Source: an uncultured Clostridium sp.
GTDB lineage: Bacteria > Bacillota_I > Bacilli_A > RF39 > UBA660
Length of the DNA stretch: 8,527 bases
Direction: 5' to 3'
Assembly: GCA_945788325.1 (NCBI GenBank)
Contig: CALZLL010000029.1
Span: 1 to 8,527, forward strand
Shown: one piece after another, positions 1 through 5,785 of the stretch
Position numbering within the stretch: position 1 is the first letter of the stretch
Layout of the letters: the number at the start of each line of letters is the position of its first letter
Made by a program: the position numbers and the translations under genes
Notes under the pieces: model-generated
Told to the model about the DNA's origin: nothing
The model's input: only the letters and a program-made list of their open reading frames with translations
The model's database searches: none

Positions 1-26
1 TAATTTTGCGAATGTTCTATTCCCAT
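1..26 (-). CDS. Start of an unidentified protein, cut by the window edge
   Basis: Only the first eight codons are visible (M-G-I-E-H-S-Q-N). The start is supported by a strong AAGGAGGT ribosome binding site at 31-38, four bases upstream of the ATG, and by a TATAAT box further upstream. The gene runs out of the window to the left. Eight residues are too few to name a product. It has the same direction as the TPR gene to its right but appears to have its own promoter, so it need not share that gene's transcript. Confidence 0.6.
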
Positions 27-72
27 AAATACCTCCTTTACAAATTACTATTTGTCTCTCTCTTACAATTAT

Positions 73-78
73 ATTATA
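73..78 (-). promoter_or_regulatory. Predicted -10 box for the left-edge gene
   Basis: On the minus strand the bases read TATAAT, a perfect -10 box about 46 bases upstream of the ATG at 26. No good -35 hexamer lies 16-18 bases upstream; the best match, around 96-101, is only TGA-like. Seen directly: the box and the ribosome binding site. Inferred: that it works as a sigma-A promoter. Confidence 0.45.
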
Positions 79-141
79 CACTAAAAAAGAAGATTTTCAT
101 ATCCTTAGTTATTACGCAATATTCTTTAAATAACGAATAAA

Positions 142-1011
142 CTATTTCTTCGAATATTTTAAAATATATTCTTCAATTAATGGTACTGTTAAAAGTAAAA
201 ATGTGTAATTCATAAAATACATTTTAATTTCAGATGAATCACCAATGGAATAATAACCTGGCATTATATTTTCATTATCTTCCATTTTACCTTTAAAAAA
301 TTTTATAAAGTTAGGGTTAGATTTATTTATTCTTTTTAAATATTCAATTGCTTTTTCATCATTGCTATTTTTATAGTATAAAGCAAATAACGGAAATAAC
401 ATTTGTAAATGTTCTTCTGGATATTTTTTATATAATGCTAACATTTCTTTTTCATCTTCTAAAAATGCATAAATTGCCATTAATAAATATCTAGCACCTA
501 GATTGTCATTTTTATTAAGTTTTAAAATTTCTTTACATATATCCCTTGCTTGTTTAATTTTCCCCATTTCAATAAATATATTTGCTTTTGTATAAAGTCC
601 TCTCATATATGGCCTTGTTTCAAATATACCATAGAAATGTCCAATATTATCTTTTTCAAAATATTTTTCTTCTTCTAATTTATCTTTTTCAAATTCTAGT
701 CCTTCTTCTAATAATTCTAATTTTTTTATATAACTATCTTCTAGTTCAACCATATACAATAATGCATCAAAACAATCAGGACACCCAAGATATGCTTCTT
801 CTGCTAGTTTCTTAGCTTTCTTTTTTGATTTAGTATTTTGTGCTTCTTCTAATAATTCATATGCATCATCCATAGCAGTGTTAACATAATCTATTTCACC
901 ATTATTATATTTTTCCATTAATTCTTGTAATTGATTATTTAATTCTTCATCATTTTTAGCATCCGTATTTTCAAAAAATTCATTTATAATATTATTTAAT
1001 TTATTATCCAT
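142..1011 (-). CDS. TPR-type repeat protein resembling the ST7 family
   Basis: The 289-residue protein has no signal peptide and is probably cytoplasmic. Residues 1-60 are acidic and helical. The central part carries the most diagnostic stretch: GHFYGIFETRPYMR (124-137), followed by a helix-turn-helix TPR-like unit (about 138-165) and LNKNDNLGARYLL (165-177). This combination (H-F-x-G-x-x-E-T-R-P-Y-M-R, then L-N-x-N-D-N-x-G-x-R-Y-L-L) is what I recall of bacterial proteins related to ST7/TPR families. Such repeats normally bind other proteins; no enzyme motif is visible. C77 and C80 form a lone CxxC (GCPDC), too little for a metal site. The start is set by an AAGAGGTG ribosome binding site five bases upstream of the ATG and an extended -10 promoter. 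It is apparently transcribed alone, and no clear terminator follows the TAG stop. The partner and cellular role are unknown. Confidence 0.8.
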   Translation of the reverse strand: MDNKLNNIINEFFENTDAKNDEELNNQLQELMEKYNNGEIDYVNTAMDDAYELLEEAQNTKSKKKAKKLAEEAYLGCPDCFDALLYMVELEDSYIKKLELLEEGLEFEKDKLEEEKYFEKDNIGHFYGIFETRPYMRGLYTKANIFIEMGKIKQARDICKEILKLNKNDNLGARYLLMAIYAFLEDEKEMLALYKKYPEEHLQMLFPLFALYYKNSNDEKAIEYLKRINKSNPNFIKFFKGKMEDNENIMPGYYSIGDSSEIKMYFMNYTFLLLTVPLIEEYILKYSKK

Positions 1012-1030
1012 AGTTACACCTCTTGATGCT

Positions 1031-1039
1031 ATTATAACA
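1031..1039 (-). promoter_or_regulatory. Extended -10 promoter of the TPR gene
   Basis: The minus strand reads TGTTATAAT, a TATAAT box preceded by the TG of an extended -10 element, about 20 bases upstream of the ATG at 1011. No convincing -35 box is present 17 bases upstream, which suits an extended -10 promoter. A TTTGGAT motif of the neighbouring repeat cluster lies at 1050-1056, where a -35 element would be, so a protein binding there could affect this promoter (inference). Confidence 0.55.
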
Positions 1040-1123
1040 TAATTTTTTGTTTGGATAAAATATTAAGAATTTTGGATAATTTATACTAATTTTTACAGTT
1101 ATCAAAAAAGGAGCATAAGAAGA

Positions 1124-1176
1124 TGATGCCACATTATATAGTTTAACTTTATTTTACAACAAACTAGATGGCATCA
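1124..1176. repeat. Two-arm stem-loop inside the nested repeats
   Basis: TGATGCC (1124-1130) pairs with GGCATCA (1170-1176), and inside it TAGTTT (1139-1144) pairs with AAACTA (1161-1166), leaving internal bulges and a 16-base loop. The structure sits symmetrically inside the inner TTTTGGATAA pair. On the plus strand an AAGGAG (1108-1113) lies nine bases upstream of ATGATG at 1123, but this frame stops after eight codons. Confidence 0.45.
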
Positions 1177-1181
1177 AACTT

Positions 1182-1199
1182 ATTTTGCACTTGCAAAAT
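1182..1199. repeat. 18-base palindrome ATTTTGCA-CT-TGCAAAAT
   Basis: Two perfect 8-base arms are separated by two bases. The close spacing and symmetry look like a dimeric-regulator operator rather than a terminator, as no T-run follows on either strand. It lies immediately beside the inner right TTATCCAAAA copy. Confidence 0.35.
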
Positions 1200-1283
1200 T
1201 TATCCAAAATTATTATTAAAAACATCCAAAGATATACTATAAAGTATTATTTTACTTATGAATTTAAAATCCAAATATTTATC

Positions 1284-1312
1284 CAAAATAAAAATACTAT
1301 TTTCTAGTATTT
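1284..1312 (-). terminator. Predicted terminator of the short lipoprotein gene
   Basis: On the minus strand AAATACTA (1312-1305), loop GAAAA and TAGTATTT (1299-1292) form an 8-base stem followed by TTATTTT. It lies about 40 bases after the stop of the lipoprotein gene. The stem is AT-rich, but so are the other terminators of this window. Confidence 0.5.
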
Positions 1313-1349
1313 AAATATTATTTTTTACACTATAATAAATGGATACATC

Positions 1350-1676
1350 TTAAATAACATTTAATTTTTGTTTAGTACTTTTTTGTGTCTTGACATAAAC
1401 ACCATCCGTGTTCTTAAGTATTATTTGCTCATGATTATTTGTTTTATTTCTAAGAGATACTCTATAATAATCTTTTTCTTTATAAGATACTGAAATGTCA
1501 TACTTATAAGAATCCTCATTATTTATTAATTCCATTTCAGCTTCTAATTTATACCCTGAAACTTTATCAATTTTTTTAGACAATTTACTAAGTACTGTTT
1601 TTTCTGTTTCCTTTTCACATCCTGTTAGACTTATAGCACAAAAAAGTACTAATAAAAAACTTAATATTTTTTTCAT
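1350..1676 (-). CDS. Short lipoprotein, probably a truncated LolA/GerS-like protein
   Basis: The 108-residue product starts with a lipoprotein signal: a Lys-Lys N-terminus, a hydrophobic stretch (4-16) and the lipobox LTGC with the lipidated cysteine at 20. It would be anchored to the outer face of the membrane. The mature part is a beta-strand-like sequence with the pattern K-x-D-x-x-x-Y-K-L-E-A-E-M-E-L (37-51) and ILKNTDGVYVKT (86-97). This resembles the first strands of LolA-fold lipoproteins of Bacillota, including germination lipoproteins such as GerS, which are usually around 200-350 residues. Here the protein stops shortly after GVYVKT with a basic tail (QKSTKQKLNVI), and nothing resembling the missing part follows. 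It is therefore either a degraded paralogue or a genuinely short variant. An AGAGGTGA ribosome binding site supports the start. Family assignment is by recollection of the pattern and is tentative. Confidence 0.65.
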   Translation of the reverse strand: MKKILSFLLVLFCAISLTGCEKETEKTVLSKLSKKIDKVSGYKLEAEMELINNEDSYKYDISVSYKEKDYYRVSLRNKTNNHEQIILKNTDGVYVKTQKSTKQKLNVI

Positions 1677-1702
1677 AATTCACCTCTTTTAATTTTCAAT
1701 TA

Positions 1703-1730
1703 ATTATATGGTTTAAATTTTCTAATATTC
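1703..1730 (-). promoter_or_regulatory. Promoter of the short lipoprotein gene
   Basis: The minus strand has TATAAT at 1708-1703, about 26 bases before the ATG. The same region also reads GAATATT (1730-1724), 13 bases, CATATAAT (1710-1703). This is close to the sporulation sigma-E consensus (KMATATT, 14-15 bases, CATACAnT) but with a spacer one base short. A simple sigma-A promoter is the default reading; the sigma-E alternative depends on whether the organism sporulates, which the window does not show. Confidence 0.4.
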
Positions 1731-1739
1731 ACGTATAAA
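1711..1739 (+). promoter_or_regulatory. Possible promoter of the DUF378 gene
   Basis: GTTTAA (1711-1716) and TATAAA (1734-1739) are 17 bases apart, giving a weak sigma-A promoter with a leader of roughly 40 bases. GTTTAA followed after 14 bases by ACGTAT also loosely resembles a sigma-B promoter (GTTTAA...GGGTAT). It overlaps the divergent lipoprotein promoter, so the two may compete. Confidence 0.35.
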
Positions 1740-1783
1740 AAAAATTTTTTTGATTATCCTATTAGTATAAAAGGAGGAAAATT

Positions 1784-1990
1784 ATGAAAACATTACAAAT
1801 TATAGCTTTAACAGTAATGATCATCGGAGCATTAAACTGGGGACTAATTGGTTTATTTAACTTTGATTTAGTTGCTACAATCTTCGGTGGTACCGTTGCA
1901 TTAGGTTCTAAAATTATATATATATTAGTTGGTATATGTGGTTTAATCGGTATTAAAACCTTAGTAGACTTAATAAACGATGTAAAATAA
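1784..1990 (+). CDS. DUF378 family small membrane protein
   Basis: The 68-residue protein has two membrane segments (about 5-25 and 43-62). The first contains the hallmark of the DUF378/YuzA family, G-A-L-N-W-G-L-I-G (15-23), followed by FNFDLVATIFGG (25-36). Family members are about 60-80 residues long, so this copy is complete. Their function is unknown. The start is fixed by an AAAGGAGG ribosome binding site six bases upstream of the ATG. It is the only supported plus-strand gene, transcribed alone between a divergent lipoprotein gene and the convergent truA, and ends at a shared terminator. Confidence 0.9.
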   Translation: MKTLQIIALTVMIIGALNWGLIGLFNFDLVATIFGGTVALGSKIIYILVGICGLIGIKTLVDLINDVK

Positions 1991-2024
1991 AAATAGTTTT
2001 CATTAATTTGAAAACTATTTTTTT
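1990..2024 (+). terminator. Bidirectional terminator between the DUF378 gene and truA
   Basis: AAAATAGTTTTC (1990-2001) pairs perfectly with GAAAACTATTTT (2010-2021) around an 8-base loop. It is followed by T's on the plus strand, and on the minus strand by TTTTTATTTT. It begins at the last base of the DUF378 stop codon and abuts the truA stop, so it can end both convergent transcripts. Confidence 0.85.
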
Positions 2025-2754
2025 AATATTTAATATTTATTAAAGTTAATCCTTCCGCTGGTGCACACATGTATGCACTTTTTCTATCCTTTTTCTCTAA
2101 TAATACGGGTATTATAGATGGATCAACCTTTTCTTCTCCTACTTTAATTAAAGTACCAACCATGTTTCTTACTTGGTATTTTAAAAATCCTTTAGCTTTA
2201 AACGTAATTGTTATTATATCTTTACTAAATGATAAAGAAACGTTTTTTATGGTTCTTACTTTGTTTTCTCTTTTATCTTCGCTAGAAGTAAAAGTAGTAA
2301 AATCATGAGTACCTTTAAAAGAAGATAAAGCTTCCTTCATTTTTTTAATGTTTAAGGTTCTACAATATTGATACACGTGGGTGCGAAGTAAAGGATTGTA
2401 ATTTCCTGTATTTATTTTATATTGATAAGTTTTTTCCTTAACCATGTACCTAGCATGAAAATCCTCATTAACATACTTAACATCATTTATATAGATATCA
2501 TTAGGTAAATAACTATTTAGCGCACCTTTAAGCTTATAAGGAGATATTTCCTTATTCAATACAAAATGAGCCATTTGGTGTAATGCGTTTACTTTTGCAT
2601 CAGTTCTTCCTGCTGCTGTTATTTTTACTTCTTTATCAGCATTTATATTTGTTAATACCTTTTCTATTTCAAACTGAACAGTCCTTTTATCTGGTTGTTT
2701 TTGATAACCATTAAAATCTGCTCCTGAGTATGAAAAATCAATTAAATATTTCAC
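2023..2754 (-). CDS. truA: tRNA pseudouridine(38-40) synthase TruA
   Basis: TruA converts uridines 38, 39 and 40 of the tRNA anticodon arm to pseudouridine. The 243-residue protein has the usual length. The catalytic aspartate is D52 in AAGRTDAKVNALHQ (47-60), where most family members have GRTDxGVHA; the two changes (K54, N56) flank the active site but leave the aspartate intact. Other family stretches are YSGADFNGYQKQP (9-21), the FHARY motif (99-103), the F-x-G-x-H-D-F region FKGTHDFTTF (147-156) and the C-terminal RNMVGTLIKVG (196-206). The start is a GTG codon, one base after the ecfT stop, with GGGTGGTG at a suitable distance; translation is probably coupled. It is the last gene of the ecfA1-ecfA2-ecfT-truA operon, a classic arrangement. 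Confidence 0.96.
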   Translation of the reverse strand: MKYLIDFSYSGADFNGYQKQPDKRTVQFEIEKVLTNINADKEVKITAAGRTDAKVNALHQMAHFVLNKEISPYKLKGALNSYLPNDIYINDVKYVNEDFHARYMVKEKTYQYKINTGNYNPLLRTHVYQYCRTLNIKKMKEALSSFKGTHDFTTFTSSEDKRENKVRTIKNVSLSFSKDIITITFKAKGFLKYQVRNMVGTLIKVGEEKVDPSIIPVLLEKKDRKSAYMCAPAEGLTLINIKY

Positions 2755-2755
2755 T

Positions 2756-3493
2756 TTAACACCACCCTAACCAAATAACTATGTATAATAAAATGAAAGA
2801 TGATATTACTAAAATTTTATCAAATTTTGTAGTTTTATTTTCATGATAGTTTGTTCTCTTCTTTGATAAACCATAAAATCTAAGTTTCATTATCTTTCCC
2901 ATTCTTCTAGATAATTTATATGATAGAGAAAAAACAGGTATAATCATTTTTCGAAATGCTTTAAAACTACCATTTTTATACGGTATACCACGATAAGCCA
3001 TTGATTTTCTAACTTCCTTAAATTTTTCAAATAACGTTGAAATAAATTTTATGTTCATAGCAATTTTAAGAGATATTTTAGAAACAGGAATACCTATTTT
3101 TTTGAGTTTTACAAAAGCACATTCAAATCCCCAAGCTATCTCACTTAAAGAAGTAGTAAATGTTAAAATAATAAACAGTAAAACTAACATAATAACTTTT
3201 ATAACAATTAAGATAGAAAACAAAATATTAGATGTAACTAAATAACAAATTATAAAAGTGATAATATATATAGGCCATATTAAAAACATATTTGATAAAT
3301 AGGCTTTTAAACTTATCTTACTACTAACCATAAAAAATATAAATAATAAAGTTAATATTGTAGCAGATACATAATCTCTATAAATTAAAGTACATAAAAG
3401 CATTGCTAAAAACCATATTATCTTCATTTTAGAATTCATTACATGCATTTTTGAATCACCAGTAACATACTTAAAAAATGGATATTTATTCAT
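2756..3493 (-). CDS. ecfT: ECF transporter transmembrane protein EcfT
   Basis: EcfT is the membrane scaffold that couples the two EcfA ATPases to interchangeable substrate-binding S components for vitamins or metals. I place the start at 3493 (M-N-K-Y-P-F-F-K-Y, 245 residues) because GGAAGGTG lies just upstream. An in-frame ATG at 3514 would add seven residues (MKRKVFI) but has no better site. Hydrophobic segments lie at about 24-54, 68-114 and near the C-terminus (about 226-244). The cytoplasmic domain carries the two X-Arg-X coupling motifs: A-Y-R-G (Arg168) and K-L-R-F-Y-G (Arg205). The first codons overlap the end of ecfA2 by eight bases, indicating coupled translation. No S-component gene is in the window, consistent with a group II ECF module whose S components are encoded elsewhere. 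Confidence 0.93.
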   Translation of the reverse strand: MNKYPFFKYVTGDSKMHVMNSKMKIIWFLAMLLCTLIYRDYVSATILTLLFIFFMVSSKISLKAYLSNMFLIWPIYIITFIICYLVTSNILFSILIVIKVIMLVLLFIILTFTTSLSEIAWGFECAFVKLKKIGIPVSKISLKIAMNIKFISTLFEKFKEVRKSMAYRGIPYKNGSFKAFRKMIIPVFSLSYKLSRRMGKIMKLRFYGLSKKRTNYHENKTTKFDKILVISSFILLYIVIWLGWC

Positions 3494-4355
3494 GATGAAC
3501 ACCTTCCTTTTCATCCTTTAACTTTACTATACTTCTAACTAAAGAATTCATGTTAGGTAAATATCCAAGGTCAATACCTAATTGATCATATATCATCTTT
3601 TCTACCTTTACTACGTTAGGAATAGGAGTATTATTTTTATTTAAATAATCAACATCACCAAAAACTTCTATTTTACTTCCTTCTTTAATAACTTTTCCTT
3701 TTGATAAAACAACCACGTTATCTACTATTTCATAAAGCATATCAACATCATGTGTAACAATTATTATTGTTTTTAAATATTTAGTTTTTAAAGTACATAA
3801 AAGTTTCATTAGCTTTTTCTTGCTGTTATTATCAAGCCCAATGGTTGGTTCATCCATTATTAATAATTTTGGATTAGATATCAAAACTGATGCAATAGCT
3901 ACTCTTCTTTTTTCTCCTCCGTTAAGACTAAATGGGCTTCGATTTATATATGTTTCATCAAGACCAACCATCTTAAGCATTTTAATTACCTTGCTTTTTA
4001 AATATTTATTTTTTTTGTTAAATACTTTTTGCGAAAAAGCTATCTCTTCACCAACCGTATTACAAAAAAACTGCTTTTCAGGAAATTGATACACCAACCC
4101 AACATCATATCTAAATTTATTAAAATTAAAATTTTTCTTATGTAATTCATACTTTCCTACCACAATATCTCCAGAAGTAGGTTTAGTTATACCATTCATA
4201 AGTTCTAGCATCGTTGATTTACCACTACCTATCGGGCCTATTATTCCGTGTATTAAATTACTATCAAAACATAAATTAATATCCTTTAACGCTTGTTTTT
4301 CATTCTTTAAACCATGATTATATGAAAAGCTAACGTTCCTAAATATTACTTCCAT
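3486..4355 (-). CDS. ecfA2: ECF transporter ATPase EcfA2
   Basis: This is one of the two cytoplasmic ATP-binding subunits that drive vitamin/metal uptake by ECF transporters. In its 289 residues are Walker A GPIGSGKST (40-48), Q-loop VYQFPEKQ with Q90, signature SLNGGEKRR (143-151), Walker B LLIMDEP with D168 and E169, D-loop TIGLD (171-175) and switch histidine H202. RSPF before the signature and QFPEKQ after the Q-loop are typical of EcfA2 rather than EcfA1. The signature reads LNGGE instead of LSGGQ, a noticeable change of the serine that contacts ATP. The ATG overlaps the ecfA1 stop by ten bases with only a modest AAGG/GGTG site, so translation is likely coupled. It is the second gene of the four-gene operon. 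Confidence 0.94.
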   Translation of the reverse strand: MEVIFRNVSFSYNHGLKNEKQALKDINLCFDSNLIHGIIGPIGSGKSTMLELMNGITKPTSGDIVVGKYELHKKNFNFNKFRYDVGLVYQFPEKQFFCNTVGEEIAFSQKVFNKKNKYLKSKVIKMLKMVGLDETYINRSPFSLNGGEKRRVAIASVLISNPKLLIMDEPTIGLDNNSKKKLMKLLCTLKTKYLKTIIIVTHDVDMLYEIVDNVVVLSKGKVIKEGSKIEVFGDVDYLNKNNTPIPNVVKVEKMIYDQLGIDLGYLPNMNSLVRSIVKLKDEKEGVHHE

Positions 4356-5152
4356 ATTAAAGACACCAACCTTTCAAGATCTAAGTTTAACTCATCAACT
4401 ATGTTATAAACCCTTAACTTTTGAGATAACTCTACTGCAAAAGGTACTTCAAGACCAATTTTTCTCATTACTCTTTCTTCATCAAATACTGATGGAAAAC
4501 TTCCATCTACTACTATGACACCTTTATTTAAAACAATTAATCTATCAGAATAAATAGCTTCCTCTAAATTATGAGTAAATGATATTATGGTTACTCTTTT
4601 ATTTTTACAATAACTTTTTAAAAGTTTTAATATCTCATATCTTTCATTTATATCAATCATCAAAAGAGCTTCATCCAAAACTAAAATTCTAGGTTCAAGC
4701 ATAAGTGCACACGCAAGAGCTACTTTTTGTTTTTCTCCACCAGATAAATCATATGGATTTTCTTTTAATAATTTTTCTATTTTTAATACTTTTGATATTT
4801 CATCTATTTTTTTTCTTATTGTTTTAGGAGAAACCGCTATGTTTTCAAGAGAAAAAGCAAGCTCATCTTCAACTGTTTCACAAGCAAAAAAATTATCTGG
4901 AGTATCAAATACAAATCCAATTTCTTTTCTTATATTAGACACGTTCTTTTTATTAAGTGGCAAATTAAATATGATTATATTAGAATAAGACTTTTCAATT
5001 CCTGCTAGTATCTTAACAAGTGTTGTTTTACCTGCACCATTAGGTCCAGCAATAGTAACCCAAGTACCACGTTCAACATTAAGATTAAAACCATCAAATA
5101 TAAACTTATTTTTATATCTAAAACTCAAGTCTTTTATTTCCAATATATTCAT
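4346..5152 (-). CDS. ecfA1: ECF transporter ATPase EcfA1
   Basis: This is the first ATPase of the ECF module and partner of EcfA2. The 268 residues contain Walker A GPNGAGKTT (36-44), signature LSGGEKQK (136-143), Walker B ILVLDE (156-161), and T193-H194 as the switch histidine. The Q-loop is unusual: EcfA1 proteins normally read VFQNPDNQF, but here the stretch is VFDTPDNFF (81-89), with aspartate (codon GAT at 4906-4904) in place of the glutamine. The D-loop is also altered (EALLMID instead of EATSMLD). The catalytic glutamate and histidine are kept, so ATP hydrolysis remains plausible. A strong AAGGAGGTGA ribosome binding site fixes the start. The gene leads the ecfA1-ecfA2-ecfT-truA operon and has its own -10 box. 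Confidence 0.94.
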   Translation of the reverse strand: MNILEIKDLSFRYKNKFIFDGFNLNVERGTWVTIAGPNGAGKTTLVKILAGIEKSYSNIIIFNLPLNKKNVSNIRKEIGFVFDTPDNFFACETVEDELAFSLENIAVSPKTIRKKIDEISKVLKIEKLLKENPYDLSGGEKQKVALACALMLEPRILVLDEALLMIDINERYEILKLLKSYCKNKRVTIISFTHNLEEAIYSDRLIVLNKGVIVVDGSFPSVFDEERVMRKIGLEVPFAVELSQKLRVYNIVDELNLDLERLVSLIWK

Positions 5153-5164
5153 ACTTTTTCACCT

Positions 5165-5190
5165 CCTTAAAATATTAAGGAATTATTATA
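5165..5190 (-). promoter_or_regulatory. ecf operon promoter and leader with hairpin touching the RBS
   Basis: The minus strand has TATAAT at 5190-5185, just after the terminator of the preceding operon; the -35 region is poor (TAGCTT). Between it and the gene, CCTTAA (5180-5175), loop TATT, TTAAGG (5170-5165) forms a 6-base hairpin whose last four bases are the start of the AAGGAGG ribosome binding site. Whether this weak hairpin matters for translation is open. There is no room for a riboswitch: the leader is only about 25-35 bases. Confidence 0.45.
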
Positions 5191-5201
5191 TAACAAAATT
5201 T

Positions 5202-5228
5202 AAAAAAAAGCTACCATAATGGTAGCTT
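5202..5228 (-). terminator. Terminator of the dehydrogenase-prepilin operon
   Basis: On the minus strand AAGCTACC (5228-5221), a 5-base loop and GGTAGCTT (5215-5208) form a perfect 8-base stem followed by T's to 5202. It lies five bases after the prepilin stop codon and separates that operon from the ecf operon. Confidence 0.9.
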
Positions 5229-5232
5229 GATA

Positions 5233-5784
5233 TCATTTATTGGTAAGTTTTACCTCAGTATCTATTTTAGAACAGCTCGTTGGCGCTTCTGACTTCCCAG
5301 TCTCATATAAATTATTGCAACATATATAACCACTAAACTCTGGCCCTTTTTTTACTTCTAAGTATCCTTCACAATTTCCATTACCTGCTGGATTTGATAT
5401 TGTTTCACTTTTTAGATAACCAGCTTCTTTTAACTCAGCAAAAGATATTTTAATTGATGATCCATCACTTAAATTTTTATACGATTTGTAAAAATAATTT
5501 TCTGAATCATCATTACCATTTTCACATTTTCCTTCATTTTCATTGTAATTAGAATTTATTTCTTCACAATAACTTTTTGCATCTTTAACTCCAACTAAAT
5601 ATTCATAGCTGTATATATTAGCTCCTAAATCAGCTATTGTTTTTTCTAATTTTTCAGCTTCTTTTAAATTAGCTATCTTTTTTTGTTTTAAAACAGCTGT
5701 ACCTGCAATTGACATTATAATTCCTAAAACAACTATTACTGCTAATAATTCTACTAATGTAAATCCTTTTTTATTCTTTTTCAT
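5233..5784 (-). CDS. Type IV prepilin-like (pseudopilin) protein
   Basis: The 183-residue protein begins with a class III signal: basic MKKNKKG, predicted cleavage between G7 and F8, then FTLVELLAVIVVLGII with the conserved E12 of the mature N-terminus. The hydrophobic helix ends near residue 32 and continues as the usual amphipathic alpha-1 (33-58). Prepilin peptidase would cut and N-methylate it, and the mature protein would assemble into a pilus or pseudopilus. The globular part has six cysteines (73, 87, 138, 155, 156, 171), including an adjacent C155-C156 pair, suggesting disulphide-stabilised extracellular folding. The stretch ELKEAGYLKS...NPAGNGNC (117-138) is typical of Gram-positive pseudopilins. 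No pilus ATPase, platform protein or peptidase is in the window, so it is an orphan. It starts one base after the dehydrogenase stop, with AAGGAGAG inside that gene's last codons, so the two are cotranscribed. Confidence 0.88.
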   Translation of the reverse strand: MKKNKKGFTLVELLAVIVVLGIIMSIAGTAVLKQKKIANLKEAEKLEKTIADLGANIYSYEYLVGVKDAKSYCEEINSNYNENEGKCENGNDDSENYFYKSYKNLSDGSSIKISFAELKEAGYLKSETISNPAGNGNCEGYLEVKKGPEFSGYICCNNLYETGKSEAPTSCSKIDTEVKLTNK

Positions 5785-5785
5785 T

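Larger units (their letters stand above)
1050..1288. repeat. Nested inverted repeats built on TTTTGGATAA
   Basis: The core TTTGGATAA occurs at 1050-1058 and 1071-1079 on the plus strand, and as TTATCCAAA at 1200-1208 and 1279-1287. The inner pair shares 12 bases (AATTTTGGATAA against TTATCCAAAATT). The outer pair shares TTTGGATAAA plus ATATT, with one base of offset. Two shorter ATCCAAA copies lie at 1224-1230 and 1269-1275, making six copies of the heptamer in about 240 bases. Pairing of left and right copies could fold the whole stretch into one large hairpin or delimit a MITE of about 140 or 240 bases. The flanks show no clean target-site duplication. Confidence 0.5.
1022..1349. other. 328-base gene-free stretch with nested inverted repeats
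   Basis: No gene longer than a few codons is supported here. The stretch holds the promoter of the TPR gene, a cluster of TTTGGAT/ATCCAAA motifs forming nested inverted repeats, a two-arm stem-loop (1124-1176), an 18-base palindrome (1182-1199) and a terminator-like hairpin (1291-1312). The organisation could reflect a small non-autonomous transposable element (MITE), a regulator-binding region or a structured non-coding RNA. The sequence alone does not decide between them. Confidence 0.6.

Noticed and set aside
105..140. GTTATT/AATAAC pairing after the TPR gene as a terminator
   Set aside because: The stem has only six base pairs around a loop of about 15 bases and no T-run follows, so it is not a credible terminator.
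582..815. Plus-strand open frame rich in Leu, Ile and Tyr inside the TPR gene
   Set aside because: It is a shadow of the Lys/Glu-rich coding sequence on the other strand, with no ribosome binding site or promoter.
1123..1146. Eight-codon plus-strand frame (ATGATGCC...) after an AAGGAG, a possible leader peptide
   Set aside because: No plus-strand gene follows that it could regulate; the next sequence is antisense to the lipoprotein gene. The ATG is also part of a stem-loop arm, so the match is probably fortuitous.
1022..1349. A CRISPR array or tRNA in the gene-free stretch
   Set aside because: The repeats are short, inverted and irregularly spaced rather than direct and evenly spaced, and no cloverleaf with a T-arm GTTC motif is visible.
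3494..3514. Upstream ATG of ecfT, adding MKRKVFI
   Set aside because: The GGAAGGTG site is placed for the ATG at 3493, and the 8-base overlap with ecfA2 is the more usual coupling geometry. The upstream start remains possible.
5170..5232. A vitamin riboswitch in front of the ecf operon
   Set aside because: The gap is mostly the terminator of the preceding operon plus a -10 box; the leader is too short for any known riboswitch.
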